DNA of 30,058 nucleotides from Oscillospiraceae bacterium (GCA_017505505.1 JAFVPA010000032.1:1-30058); one strand, 5' to 3'. Shown: positions 21,942 through 29,357, counted from the first letter of the stretch. Program-made: numbers and translations. Notes: generated by a model not told the origin, from the sequence alone.

Positions 21942-24026
21942 TCAATAATAGAGCAGATCTGAATATGTAGGATAGGGCCAATAGGACTTATCTGTCAGAG
22001 TTTCCAGCATATCCGCTGCGGAGCGGATGGCATTCATGCCGGGGACGATGGTATCGTGATAATACCGGGCCGCTGCCTCTGCCTCCTTGGGAACACTTTC
22101 CAGGCCATGGCGCAGAGTATCGATGGCATCGTACAGAGAATCTGTATTCTGGGACAGCTGCCGAATCAGGACCGTTTCCGCGTGGCAGGATACACCCAGG
22201 TTCTTCTTAACATTGAGCGTATCACACAGATTCTTGGTATACCGCAGAGCTGTGGGCAGAATCTGGTGCATTGCCATGTCCACCATGGTCCGTGCTTCGA
22301 TGTTTACAATCTTATTGTAGGCTTCCAGATGGATGGCATACCGGGCCCGGAATTCGTTTTCCGTATAGATACCGTGGCGCACCACCAGGTCAATATTCTT
22401 CTCCTGAATCAGACTGGGCAGACACTCTGCGGTAGAAGGGTAGTTGCTAAGCCCACGACAAACGGCCTCTTCCTTCCATTCGTCGGAATAGCCATTGCCA
22501 TCGAACAGGATGCGCTGATGACGGGTGAAGGCTTCACAGACCAGGTCATGGAGGGTTTTGTCGAAGTCCTCTGCCTTTTCCAGAGCATCGGCAAAGCGGC
22601 TCAGTTCCTCCGCCATGATGGTATTCAGGGCGATGTTGGGTTCCGCCACAGACTGGGAAGAGCCCAGCATGCGGAACTCAAATTTATTGCCGGTGAAGGC
22701 CAGAGGGCTGGTGCGGTTGCGGTCGGTGGTATCCTTGGGGATGGCGGGCAGAACGTCCACGCCGATACGTAGCATCGTCTTCTTCTGCTCCCGGTATTTG
22801 GTACCGTCAATGATGGACTTGATGATGGCGTTCAGCTCATCCCCCAGGAAGACGGAAATAATGGCGGGAGGGGCTTCGCCGCCGCCCAGACGGTGGTCAT
22901 TACCGGCAGAAGCCACGGTGCAGCGCAGGAAATCCTGATATTCGTCCACACCGGCCAGGAAAGCGGCCAGGAAAATCAGGAACTGGGCGTTCTGGCTGGG
23001 GGTCTTGCCGGGAGAGAACAGGTTCTTGCCGCTGTCGGTAGCCAGAGACCAGTTGTTGTGTTTGCCGGAACCATTGACACCGGCAAAGGGCTTTTCATGG
23101 AGCAGGCACACCAGATTGTGCTTGGCGGCGCACTTCTTCATGATCTCCATGATCAGCTGGTTGTCGTCACAGGCGGTATTGGCATCGGTATAGATGGGAG
23201 CCAGCTCATGCTGACAAGGTGCACCCTCGTTATGCTTGGTCTTGCTGAGGATGCCCAGACGCCAAAGCTGTTCATCCAGGTCTTTCATGAAGGAAGAGAC
23301 ACGGGTCCGGATCGTGCCGAAATAGTGGTCATCCAACTCCTGACCCTTGGGAGGCTGGGCACCGAAGAGGGTCCGGCCTGTCAGACGCAGATCCTCCCGC
23401 TGGGCATACAGGTCCTTGGGCAGCAGGAAGTACTCCTGCTCCGCGCCAACGGAAGCAATGACACGTTTGGTGGCAGTATCTCCAAACAGCCGCAGGATCC
23501 GGACTGCTTCCCGGCTGACCTCATCCATGGAGCGCAGCAGCGGAGTTTTCTTGTCCAGAGACTCACCGGTATAGGAGAAGAAGCAGGTGGGGATGTACAA
23601 ACTGCCATCTTTCACGAAAGCCGCGGAGGTGGGGTCCCAGGCTGTATAGCCGCGGGCTTCAAAGGTGGCCCGCAAACCGCCGTTGGGGAAAGAGGAGCCA
23701 TCGGATTCACCCTTGACAAGCTCCTTGCCGCCAAACTCCATGATTACCCGGCCATCTCCTGTCGGCGCAATGAAGGAATCATGCTTTTCAGCAGTGATGC
23801 CCGTCATAGGCTGGAACCAATGGGTATAGTGCGTGGCGCCCTTCTCTGTGGCCCAAAGCTTCATAGCTTCGGCAATCTCGTTAGCCACGTCCAAAGGAAG
23901 CTGAGAACCTGTGGTAACGCAACGCTTCCAGGCATTGTAAGTGTTTTCCGGCAAGCGCTGTTTCATGGTGGCTTCATTGAAGACATCACTGCCAAAAATC
24001 TCAGGGACATTCAAAATCTCGCTCAT
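21942..24026 (-). CDS. glnN: Glutamine synthetase type III
   Basis: Makes glutamine from glutamate, ammonia and ATP; the type III enzyme is a large dodecamer. The 694-residue length fits GSIII, far longer than GSI or GSII. Visible signatures are the N-terminal FGSDVFNEATMKQRLPENTY typical of GSIII, HYTHWFQPMTGITAEKHDSF, the glutamate/metal region NEGAPCQHELAPIY, KPFAGVNGSGKHNNWSLATD, and the ATP-site block TDRNRTSPLAFTGNKFEFRM. I chose ATG 24026, which has AAAGGA 9 nt upstream; the frame extends to a TTG at 24044 that lies before that box. An inverted repeat at 24074-24089 lies in the leader and might be a nitrogen-control site. Confidence 0.96.
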   Translation of the reverse strand: MSEILNVPEIFGSDVFNEATMKQRLPENTYNAWKRCVTTGSQLPLDVANEIAEAMKLWATEKGATHYTHWFQPMTGITAEKHDSFIAPTGDGRVIMEFGGKELVKGESDGSSFPNGGLRATFEARGYTAWDPTSAAFVKDGSLYIPTCFFSYTGESLDKKTPLLRSMDEVSREAVRILRLFGDTATKRVIASVGAEQEYFLLPKDLYAQREDLRLTGRTLFGAQPPKGQELDDHYFGTIRTRVSSFMKDLDEQLWRLGILSKTKHNEGAPCQHELAPIYTDANTACDDNQLIMEIMKKCAAKHNLVCLLHEKPFAGVNGSGKHNNWSLATDSGKNLFSPGKTPSQNAQFLIFLAAFLAGVDEYQDFLRCTVASAGNDHRLGGGEAPPAIISVFLGDELNAIIKSIIDGTKYREQKKTMLRIGVDVLPAIPKDTTDRNRTSPLAFTGNKFEFRMLGSSQSVAEPNIALNTIMAEELSRFADALEKAEDFDKTLHDLVCEAFTRHQRILFDGNGYSDEWKEEAVCRGLSNYPSTAECLPSLIQEKNIDLVVRHGIYTENEFRARYAIHLEAYNKIVNIEARTMVDMAMHQILPTALRYTKNLCDTLNVKKNLGVSCHAETVLIRQLSQNTDSLYDAIDTLRHGLESVPKEAEAAARYYHDTIVPGMNAIRSAADMLETLTDKSYWPYPTYSDLLYY

Positions 24027-24073
24027 AGCGACACGTCCTTTCAAAATACGGCGGCATAATATAATACCGCGTT

Positions 24074-24089
24074 ATGGAATTTATTCCAT
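24074..24089. promoter_or_regulatory. Inverted repeat upstream of glnN
   Basis: ATGGAAT-TT-ATTCCAT, perfect 7-bp arms, 48 bp before the glnN start codon. It does not match the Bacillus GlnR/TnrA box, and no clear -10/-35 pair could be placed around it. Confidence 0.4.
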
Positions 24090-24245
24090 ACTATTTCCAT
24101 TTTATGCACCCATTCTAGTCAAAAAACAGAGCAAAAACAAGGTGTGATTCTGACACAAAAGCATTTGTCTTTTACAGGAAGATTTGTGCATTCCTCCAAG
24201 AAATCGTTTTCGCACCCCAAAAATGAATTTTTTGCCAATTCGATA

Positions 24246-24274
24246 TTGCATTTTTTTGCTTCAACGCATATAAT
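24246..24274 (+). promoter_or_regulatory. Promoter of the aspartate aminotransferase gene
   Basis: TTGCAT (24246-24251), 17-bp spacer, consensus TATAAT (24269-24274). A dyad overlaps the -10 and start site (24269-24286: TATAATAGG / CCCATTATA, one mismatch) and could be an operator. Confidence 0.75.
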
Positions 24275-24316
24275 AGGCCCATTATATTTTGGAATTACCC
24301 CGAAAGGATGATTGTT

Positions 24317-25594
24317 GTGACCCCCTATTCTTGCATGACCACCGAGGAACTGGAGAAGGAATACGCTCTGGTAAAGTCTGAATATGACCGCGTAAAGGCC
24401 CAGGGCCTGGACCTGAACATGGCTCGTGGTAAGCCTGCCAAGGCACAGCTGGATCTGGTCAGTGATATCCTCACCAGCCTGACCACTGTAGAGGATTGCT
24501 TCGACGGCGATATCGACTCCCGTAACTACGGTGAGCTGGCCGGCCTGCCCTCTGCCCGTGCTTACTGGGCGGATGTTCTGGGCTGCAAGCCGGAACAGAT
24601 TTTCGTTGGCGGTGCCGCCTCTCTGAACATGATGTGTGACATCGTCTCCCGTGCTTATACCCATGGCCTGCTGGGTTCTCCCCGGCCCTGGTGCAAGGAA
24701 GAGAAGGTCAAGTTCCTCTGCCCCGCTCCCGGCTATGACCGTCATTTCCAGATTGGTGAGTTCTACGGTGCAGAACTGATCTACATCCCCATGACTCCCA
24801 CCGGCCCCGATATGGATATGGTGGAAGAGTACGTCAAGGATCCTCAGGTCAAGATGATGTGGGTCGTCCCCAAGTATTCCAATCCTGATGGCATCATCTT
24901 CTCCGAGGAGACCATCCAGCGGATCGCCCATCTGAAGCCTGCTGCTCCCGACTTCGCCATCATCTGGGACAACGCTTACTGCATCCATGAGTTTAAGGGT
25001 GACTATGTTCCCTTCCCTGACATCATCTCCCTGTGTGCAGAGGCCGGTAATCCCAACATGGTCTACGAGTTTGCCTCCACTTCCAAGATCACCTTTGCAG
25101 GCGGCGGTACCTCCTGCATGGCGGCCAGCGAGGCCATCATCCAGTACTTCACCGGTGTCTTTGGCGTCCAGATGATCTCCTACGATAAGGTCAACCAGCT
25201 GCGTCACGTCAAGTATCTGAAGAACAAGGCCCATACTCTGGAAGTCATGAAGCGCCATGCCACCGTCCTGGCTCCCAAGTTCCAGGTCCTGGCCAAGTGG
25301 CTGGATAAGGAGATCAAGGGTCTGGATATCGCCCACTGGACTGATCCCAGCGGCGGTTACTTTGTCTCCCTGTATACCATGAACGGCATCGCCAAGCGTA
25401 CCTGGAGCCTGTGCCGTCAGGCTGGTGTCGTCCTGACCACTGCCGGTGCCGCTTATCCCAACAGCTATAACCCCAACGATAACCACCTGCGTCTGGCCCC
25501 CAGCCTGCCCCCTGTAGAGGATCTGGAAAAGGCCATGGAAGTGCTGTGCATCAGCCTGAAGCTGGCTGCACTGGAAAAGCTGCTGGAAAAGTAA
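24317..25594 (+). CDS. Aspartate aminotransferase, type Ic (PLP-dependent class I/II fold)
   Basis: Transfers the amino group between aspartate and 2-oxoglutarate using pyridoxal phosphate. The N-terminal GLDLNMARGKPAKAQLDL is the signature of this sub-family, also known from corynebacterial AspT. The PLP lysine is probably Lys257 in the FASTSKITFAGGG segment, and RLAPSLPP lies near the C-terminus. Length about 425 residues. The frame allows ATG 24308, but the AAAGG box is directly adjacent to that codon; GTG 24317 lies 8 nt downstream of it and gives the better start. Strong C-ending codon bias suggests high expression. It is divergent from glnN; both act in nitrogen assimilation. Confidence 0.92.
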   Translation: MTPYSCMTTEELEKEYALVKSEYDRVKAQGLDLNMARGKPAKAQLDLVSDILTSLTTVEDCFDGDIDSRNYGELAGLPSARAYWADVLGCKPEQIFVGGAASLNMMCDIVSRAYTHGLLGSPRPWCKEEKVKFLCPAPGYDRHFQIGEFYGAELIYIPMTPTGPDMDMVEEYVKDPQVKMMWVVPKYSNPDGIIFSEETIQRIAHLKPAAPDFAIIWDNAYCIHEFKGDYVPFPDIISLCAEAGNPNMVYEFASTSKITFAGGGTSCMAASEAIIQYFTGVFGVQMISYDKVNQLRHVKYLKNKAHTLEVMKRHATVLAPKFQVLAKWLDKEIKGLDIAHWTDPSGGYFVSLYTMNGIAKRTWSLCRQAGVVLTTAGAAYPNSYNPNDNHLRLAPSLPPVEDLEKAMEVLCISLKLAALEKLLEK

Positions 25595-25605
25595 TTTCTG
25601 CATTA

Positions 25606-25641
25606 AACGGCTGTCTGAACAATTCAGGCAGCCGTTTTTAT
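25606..25641 (+). terminator. Terminator of the aspartate aminotransferase gene
   Basis: AACGGCTGTCTGAA and TTCAGGCAGCCGTT form a 14-bp stem (one mismatch), 3-nt loop, followed by TTT and then ATG. Confidence 0.88.
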
Positions 25642-25679
25642 GCTTGCAATTGCTGTATGGTTGTGTTAACATGTATACA

Positions 25680-25778
25680 AGAAGGACACCGCAAAACGGT
25701 TTCCCTTCCCCCAATGTATTTACGAAATTACTCCGTCCATAGCTTTGCGGGCAGTGGGACGGGGTAATTTCTTTTTAT
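25680..25778 (+). ncRNA. Candidate antitoxin small RNA
   Basis: A plus-strand RNA of about 90-100 nt is predicted from a strong terminator and a possible promoter. The terminator is a 15-bp stem (25724-25738 with 25757-25771, one G-U pair) with an 18-nt loop, then TTTTT (25772-25776). Upstream, TATACA (25674-25679) lies 18 bp from TTGCTG (25650-25655), a weak but possible promoter just after the preceding gene's terminator. A small CCG/CGG hairpin (about 25689-25698) is followed by an unpaired CCCTTCCCCC stretch. There is no ORF. It runs towards the toxin gene and would share sequence with the toxin mRNA 3' region, as in the txpA/RatA layout. Confidence 0.6.
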
Positions 25779-25791
25779 TTAAGAAATTACG

Positions 25792-25881
25792 TTACTTGTT
25801 TCGATTCGTCTGATCGAGGACAAGTGCGATGACTGCAAGAATGACCATGCTGTAGGCAAACAGCATTTCATATGTAACCAT
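25792..25881 (-). CDS. Type I toxin-like small membrane peptide (29 aa, TxpA/holin-like toxin family)
   Basis: The peptide starts MVTYEMLFAYSMV and continues with a hydrophobic helix ILAVIALVL (whole helix about 6-22), ending in a polar, basic tail DQTNRNK. The (M)xTYExL start followed by one membrane helix and a charged C-terminus is characteristic of Firmicutes 'putative holin-like toxin' peptides and of TxpA-type type I toxins. It is below the usual gene-calling length. The start has a GGGGGTGG box about 4-11 nt upstream, and that G-run can pair with a C-run to form a hairpin (25889-25904) that would hide it. A convergent RNA candidate lies at its 3' side. The family match is from memory of motif and size. 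Confidence 0.7.
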   Translation of the reverse strand: MVTYEMLFAYSMVILAVIALVLDQTNRNK

Positions 25882-25888
25882 CTCACCA

Positions 25889-25904
25889 CCCCCTTTGCAG
25901 GGGG
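25889..25904 (-). promoter_or_regulatory. Hairpin that could block the toxin ribosome binding site
   Basis: On the minus strand CCCCC (25904-25900) and GGGGG (25893-25889) flank a 6-nt loop; the GGGGG arm is part of the Shine-Dalgarno of the 29-residue peptide. Such sequestration is typical of type I toxin mRNAs. Confidence 0.5.
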
Positions 25905-25958
25905 AAGGCCTTCCGTCCGTTGTTTTGCAGTGCCCCTCAAGGGCAAAGTGCCGCCTAT

Positions 25959-25964
25959 AGTATA
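25959..25964 (-). promoter_or_regulatory. Possible -10 box of the toxin mRNA
   Basis: TATACT on the minus strand. The region 17 bp upstream does not match a good -35 (TAACGA), so this is tentative. A start near 25952 would give a structured leader with TGCCC/GGGCA arms (about 25930-25950). Confidence 0.35.
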
Positions 25965-26078
25965 TCCCATTCCTCCCGGCTTCGTTACCTCTGTTGCGTT
26001 AACGAATTTTGTTCATTTTCCTCTATACACGGCCCCTATTCCTGTGATAAGATAAAGAAAACTATCAGGAGGTAATTT

Positions 26079-28331
26079 ATGCGTACTATTTTAAACTTCA
26101 ACAGCAGCTGGTCGTTCCTTAAGGATATCAAGGAAGCTCCTGCTGCACTTCCCGCTGAATGTGAAACCGTTACCTTGCCCCACACCTGGAACGCCATTGA
26201 CGGCCAGGACGGCGGTAATGATTACTTCCGCGGCACCTGCGCCTATGTTAAGTCTTTCCGTAAAGAAGAACTTCCCGTTTCCGCCCATCACTATCTGGAG
26301 ATCCGGGGCGCAGCGTCTTCTGCTGACGTTTACCTGAACGGCAAGCATCTGCGTCATCATGACGGCGGATTTTCCACCTGGCGTGTGGATCTGACCGGTA
26401 CCCTGGAAGAAGAAAACCTGCTGGTCATCACGGTGGACAATGCGCCCAACGATAAGGTCTATCCTCAGGTGGCAGACTTTACCTTCTATGGCGGACTGTA
26501 CCGGAATGTAAACCTGATCTGTGTCCCTGAATCCCATTTCGATCTGGACTACTACGGCACCCCCGGTCTCAAGGTCACTCCCGTTATGGAGGACAAGGAT
26601 GCAAAGGTAGCTGTTGAAGTCTTCCTGACCAACCGGCAGGAGGGCCAGAGCATCCGGTATTCTTTAAAAAACAAGGATGGTAAGGTCATCGGCACCTTTG
26701 AAGGCGGCGCCAAGGCCAATTTCCGCATCCAGAATGCCCATCTGTGGAATGGCCGGAAGGATCCCTACCTGTATTCCATGACCGCGGAACTGATGGATGG
26801 AGAAACCGTGCTGGATACAGTTTCTACCCGCTTCGGCTGCCGCTCCTATGTAATCGATCCCCAGCGGGGCTTTATCCTGAACGGCGAAGAATATCCCCTC
26901 CGTGGTGTGGCCCGGCACCAGGACCGCTGGCAATTGGGCAATGCCCTGCTGCCTGAGCACCATGAAGAGGACATCGCCCTGATTATGGAGATGGGCTGCA
27001 CCACCATCCGCCTGGCCCATTACCAGCACGACCAGTATTTCTACGACCTGTGCGATGAGAAGGGCCTTGTGATTTGGGCGGAGATCCCCTATATCTCCAA
27101 CCATATGCCCGGTGGACGGGAGAATACCCTGTCCCAGATGACAGAGCTGATCGTCCAGAACTATAACCACGCCTCCATCGTGGTCTGGGGCCTGTCCAAT
27201 GAGATCACCATCGGCGGTGCCAAGGATCCCGATCTGCTGGAGAACCACCGTCTGCTGAATGACCTGTGCCATAAGCTGGATACTACCCGCCCCACCACCA
27301 TGGCTGTGGTTTCCATGTGCGGCATGGACGAGGAGATCGTCCATCTGTCTGACGTGGTCAGCTACAACCACTATTTTGGCTGGTACGGCGGCGAGACCGA
27401 CATGAACGGTCCCTGGTTCGACAAGTTCCATGAGAAGTACCCCAACCGTGCCGTGGGTATCTCCGAGTATGGCGCAGAGGCCCTGAACTGGCACAATTCC
27501 GATCCCCAGCAGGGTGACTACACCGAGGAATACCAGGCCTACTATCATGAGGAACTGATCAAGCAGCTCTTCACCCGTCCCTACATCTGGGCCACTCATT
27601 GCTGGAACATGTTTGACTTCGGTGCCGACGCCCGAAGCGAGGGTGGCGAAATGGGTCAGAACCACAAAGGGCTTATTACCATCGACCGTAAATATAAGAA
27701 GGATGCATTCTATGCCTATAAAGCCTGGCTGTCTGACGAGCCCTTTGTCCATATCTGCGGCAAGCGGTATGTAGACCGGGTTGAGGACGTGACCAAGGTC
27801 ACCGTCTACTCCAATCTGCCCAGTGTAGAGATGTTCGTTAACGGTGAAAGCATCGGTGTAAAAGAAGCTGCGGACCATTTCTTCTATTTTGATGTTCCCA
27901 ACGTGGGTGAGACAAAATTGGAAGCCGTGGCCGGAGCGTGCCGGGATGAGAGCAGCCTGCGCAAGGTAGACACCTTTAACCCTGACTACCGCCTGCAGGA
28001 AAAGAACGCCATCATCAACTGGTTCGATATCACAATGCCCGAGGGCTATTTCTCTATCAATGACAAGATCGGCGACATCATGAAGACCCTTCGGGGCAAG
28101 ATCATCATGGGTCAGTTCTTCCTGAAGCTGATGAAGCAGATGAAGAAGCCTAAAGGAGAAAAGAAGGAAGGCGGTACCTTCTCCCTGACCCCCGATATGC
28201 TGCAGATGGTGGGCTCCTTCACCATTCTCCGGGCCTCCGGTATGGTGGGTATGGTGGGTGTCACCCTGACCGAAAAGGATCTGCTTGACCTGAATGCCAA
28301 GCTGAACAAGATCAAAGTTCCCAAGAAATAA
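26079..28331 (+). CDS. Glycoside hydrolase family 2 (beta-galactosidase/beta-glucuronidase type) with extra C-terminal domain
   Basis: A 750-residue cytoplasmic-type retaining glycosidase (no signal peptide). The GH2 jelly-roll and Ig-like domains fill about 1-270; the TIM barrel (about 275-575) has the acid/base Glu375 in VVWGLSNEITIGG and nucleophile Glu463 in GISEYGAEALNWH. Asn528-His529-Lys530 (GQNHKGLITIDRK) matches the N-x-K position that contacts the carboxylate in beta-glucuronidases, but many GH2 beta-galactosidases also have a similar GxNxKG sequence, so the substrate is open. After an Ig-like domain (about 585-650) there is an uncommon tail of about 100 residues, basic and Met-rich (KLMKQMKKPKGEKKEGG), then MLQMVGSFTILRASGMVGMV. 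The Shine-Dalgarno AGGAGG is ideal. It is a monocistronic gene ahead of KDG genes. Confidence 0.93.
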   Translation: MRTILNFNSSWSFLKDIKEAPAALPAECETVTLPHTWNAIDGQDGGNDYFRGTCAYVKSFRKEELPVSAHHYLEIRGAASSADVYLNGKHLRHHDGGFSTWRVDLTGTLEEENLLVITVDNAPNDKVYPQVADFTFYGGLYRNVNLICVPESHFDLDYYGTPGLKVTPVMEDKDAKVAVEVFLTNRQEGQSIRYSLKNKDGKVIGTFEGGAKANFRIQNAHLWNGRKDPYLYSMTAELMDGETVLDTVSTRFGCRSYVIDPQRGFILNGEEYPLRGVARHQDRWQLGNALLPEHHEEDIALIMEMGCTTIRLAHYQHDQYFYDLCDEKGLVIWAEIPYISNHMPGGRENTLSQMTELIVQNYNHASIVVWGLSNEITIGGAKDPDLLENHRLLNDLCHKLDTTRPTTMAVVSMCGMDEEIVHLSDVVSYNHYFGWYGGETDMNGPWFDKFHEKYPNRAVGISEYGAEALNWHNSDPQQGDYTEEYQAYYHEELIKQLFTRPYIWATHCWNMFDFGADARSEGGEMGQNHKGLITIDRKYKKDAFYAYKAWLSDEPFVHICGKRYVDRVEDVTKVTVYSNLPSVEMFVNGESIGVKEAADHFFYFDVPNVGETKLEAVAGACRDESSLRKVDTFNPDYRLQEKNAIINWFDITMPEGYFSINDKIGDIMKTLRGKIIMGQFFLKLMKQMKKPKGEKKEGGTFSLTPDMLQMVGSFTILRASGMVGMVGVTLTEKDLLDLNAKLNKIKVPKK

Positions 28332-28346
28332 ACCACTGTTTTACCA

Positions 28347-28380
28347 GGGAGAGGGCTCTGTAAGTCCTCTCCCTTCTCTT
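28347..28380 (+). terminator. Terminator after the GH2 gene
   Basis: GGGAGAGG (28347-28354) and CCTCTCCC (28366-28373) form a perfect 8-bp stem, followed by TTCTCTTT, a somewhat imperfect T-tract. Confidence 0.7.
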
Positions 28381-28447
28381 TAGTATGTGCGCTACCACTT
28401 TTTTCGCTCTTTGTCAAGTGTTCTGCATGTAAAAGAAAACAGTTCTA

Positions 28448-28459
28448 TTTTGTACAAAA
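28448..28459. promoter_or_regulatory. Palindromic operator candidate upstream of eda
   Basis: TTTTGTACAAAA, a perfect 12-bp palindrome about 33 bp upstream of the likely -35 box of eda. Which regulator binds is unknown. Confidence 0.4.
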
Positions 28460-28491
28460 CGCTAAAATTGCTTGTGCAGAGCGGATTATAA

Positions 28492-28520
28492 TTGATTTTT
28501 GTGTAAAATTTCGGTATTAT
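28492..28520 (+). promoter_or_regulatory. Promoter of eda and a 5' stabilising hairpin region
   Basis: TTGATT (28492-28497), 17-bp spacer, TATTAT (28515-28520); start near 28527. The mRNA would begin with the perfect hairpin GGTCTGC-CTAT-GCAGACC (28533-28550), of the kind that protects 5' ends. A TATAAT at about 28486 may be part of a second upstream promoter, but no -35 fits it. Confidence 0.65.
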
Positions 28521-28581
28521 TTAATTATCAATGGTCTGCCTATGCAGACCGAAAAGGCAAGAATTTTAGGAGGCAATCACT

Positions 28582-29211
28582 ATGACTGTAATGGAAAGAC
28601 TCGCAAATTCCGTCGTTGTTCCCGTTGTTGTTCTGGACAAGGTCGAGGACGCTGTTCCTCTGGCTAAGGCTATGGCTGCCGGCGGCGTCGACACCATGGA
28701 AATCACCTTCCGTACCGCCTGCGCTCCCGAGTGCATCAAGGCTGTTGCTGAGGCTTGCCCCGACGTTCTGGTCGGCGCCGGCACCATCGTCAACCTGGAT
28801 CAGTGCAAGCTGGCTATCGAAATGGGTGCTAAGTTCATCGTTTCCCCCGGCTTCTCCGATGAGATCGTTGGCTACTGCGTCGAGCACGGCATCGCTGTCG
28901 CTCCCGGCTGCGTCACTCCCACCGAGATCATGGGCGCTCTGAAGCATGGCCTGAAGATGGTCAAGTTCTTCCCCGCCAACGTTTACGGCGGCCTGAAGGC
29001 TCTGAAGAACCTGGCTGGTCCCTTTGTCGGCCTGAAGTTCCTGCCCACCGGTGGTGTCAACAATGACAACATCAAGGAATTCATCGACACCCCCTTCATC
29101 CACGCTGTCGGCGGTTCCTGGGTCTGCCCCAAGGCTGATGTCGTCGCCGGTAACTGGGACAAGATCACCCAGCTGTGCATCGACGCCCGCAAGGCTGCTA
29201 AGGGCGAATAA
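28582..29211 (+). CDS. eda: KDPG/KHG aldolase
   Basis: Cleaves 2-keto-3-deoxy-6-phosphogluconate to pyruvate and glyceraldehyde 3-phosphate (also 4-hydroxy-2-oxoglutarate). The 209-residue length is normal for the class I aldolase trimer. Motifs: DTMEITFRTACAPECIKAVA with the catalytic Glu, VGAGTIVNLDQCKLAIEMGA, FIVSPGFSDEIVGYCVEHGI, the Schiff-base Lys128 in VKFFPANVYGG, and LPTGGVNNDNIKEFIDTPFI. AGGAGG is 7 nt before the ATG. Codons are highly biased, suggesting strong expression. The next gene encodes the kinase that makes its substrate. Confidence 0.96.
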   Translation: MTVMERLANSVVVPVVVLDKVEDAVPLAKAMAAGGVDTMEITFRTACAPECIKAVAEACPDVLVGAGTIVNLDQCKLAIEMGAKFIVSPGFSDEIVGYCVEHGIAVAPGCVTPTEIMGALKHGLKMVKFFPANVYGGLKALKNLAGPFVGLKFLPTGGVNNDNIKEFIDTPFIHAVGGSWVCPKADVVAGNWDKITQLCIDARKAAKGE

Positions 29212-29234
29212 GCTTTCACACGCTGTGTGAAAGC
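29212..29234 (+). other. Hairpin just after eda
   Basis: GCTTTCACAC and GTGTGAAAGC, perfect 10-bp arms with a GCT loop, directly after the stop codon. No T-tract follows, so it may be a processing or mRNA-protection site between eda and kdgK rather than a full terminator. Confidence 0.5.
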
Positions 29235-29239
29235 AGAGA

Positions 29240-29357
29240 AAAATGAAGAGTGAATAATGAATAGTTAAGGAATCCACTTCGTGGATGGATTTAAATCCAT
29301 TGCCGCAGGCAATTCCCTGATTTTCGATTTTCAACTTTCCATTTTCAATTTCCATTT
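29240..29357. repeat. Short AT-ended repeat element, copy D
   Basis: Right end TTTTCAACTTTCCATTTTCA then ATTTCCATTTA, like copies A-C; left end AAAAATGAAGAGTGAATAAT is more diverged. The core has short hairpins (CCACTTCGTGG, TTGCCGCAGGCAA) and the internal palindrome TGGATTTAAATCCA. It lies between eda and kdgK, in what would be one transcript. Confidence 0.7.

Noticed and set aside
24074..24089. GlnR/TnrA box at glnN
   Set aside because: The repeat ATGGAAT/ATTCCAT does not fit the TGTNA-N7-TNACA type; I keep it only as an unassigned inverted repeat.
24119..25714. 531-residue minus-strand frame
   Set aside because: Antisense to the aspartate aminotransferase with its clear PLP motifs; Gly/Asp/Leu-rich shadow of codon bias, no ribosome binding site.
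25779..25970. 63-residue minus-strand frame overlapping the toxin candidate
   Set aside because: Low-quality sequence without family features and no good start; the 29-residue frame in another phase has a ribosome binding site and a family-like peptide, so I preferred it.
26664..27878. 404-residue minus-strand frame
   Set aside because: Antisense to the GH2 gene, whose catalytic motifs are intact.
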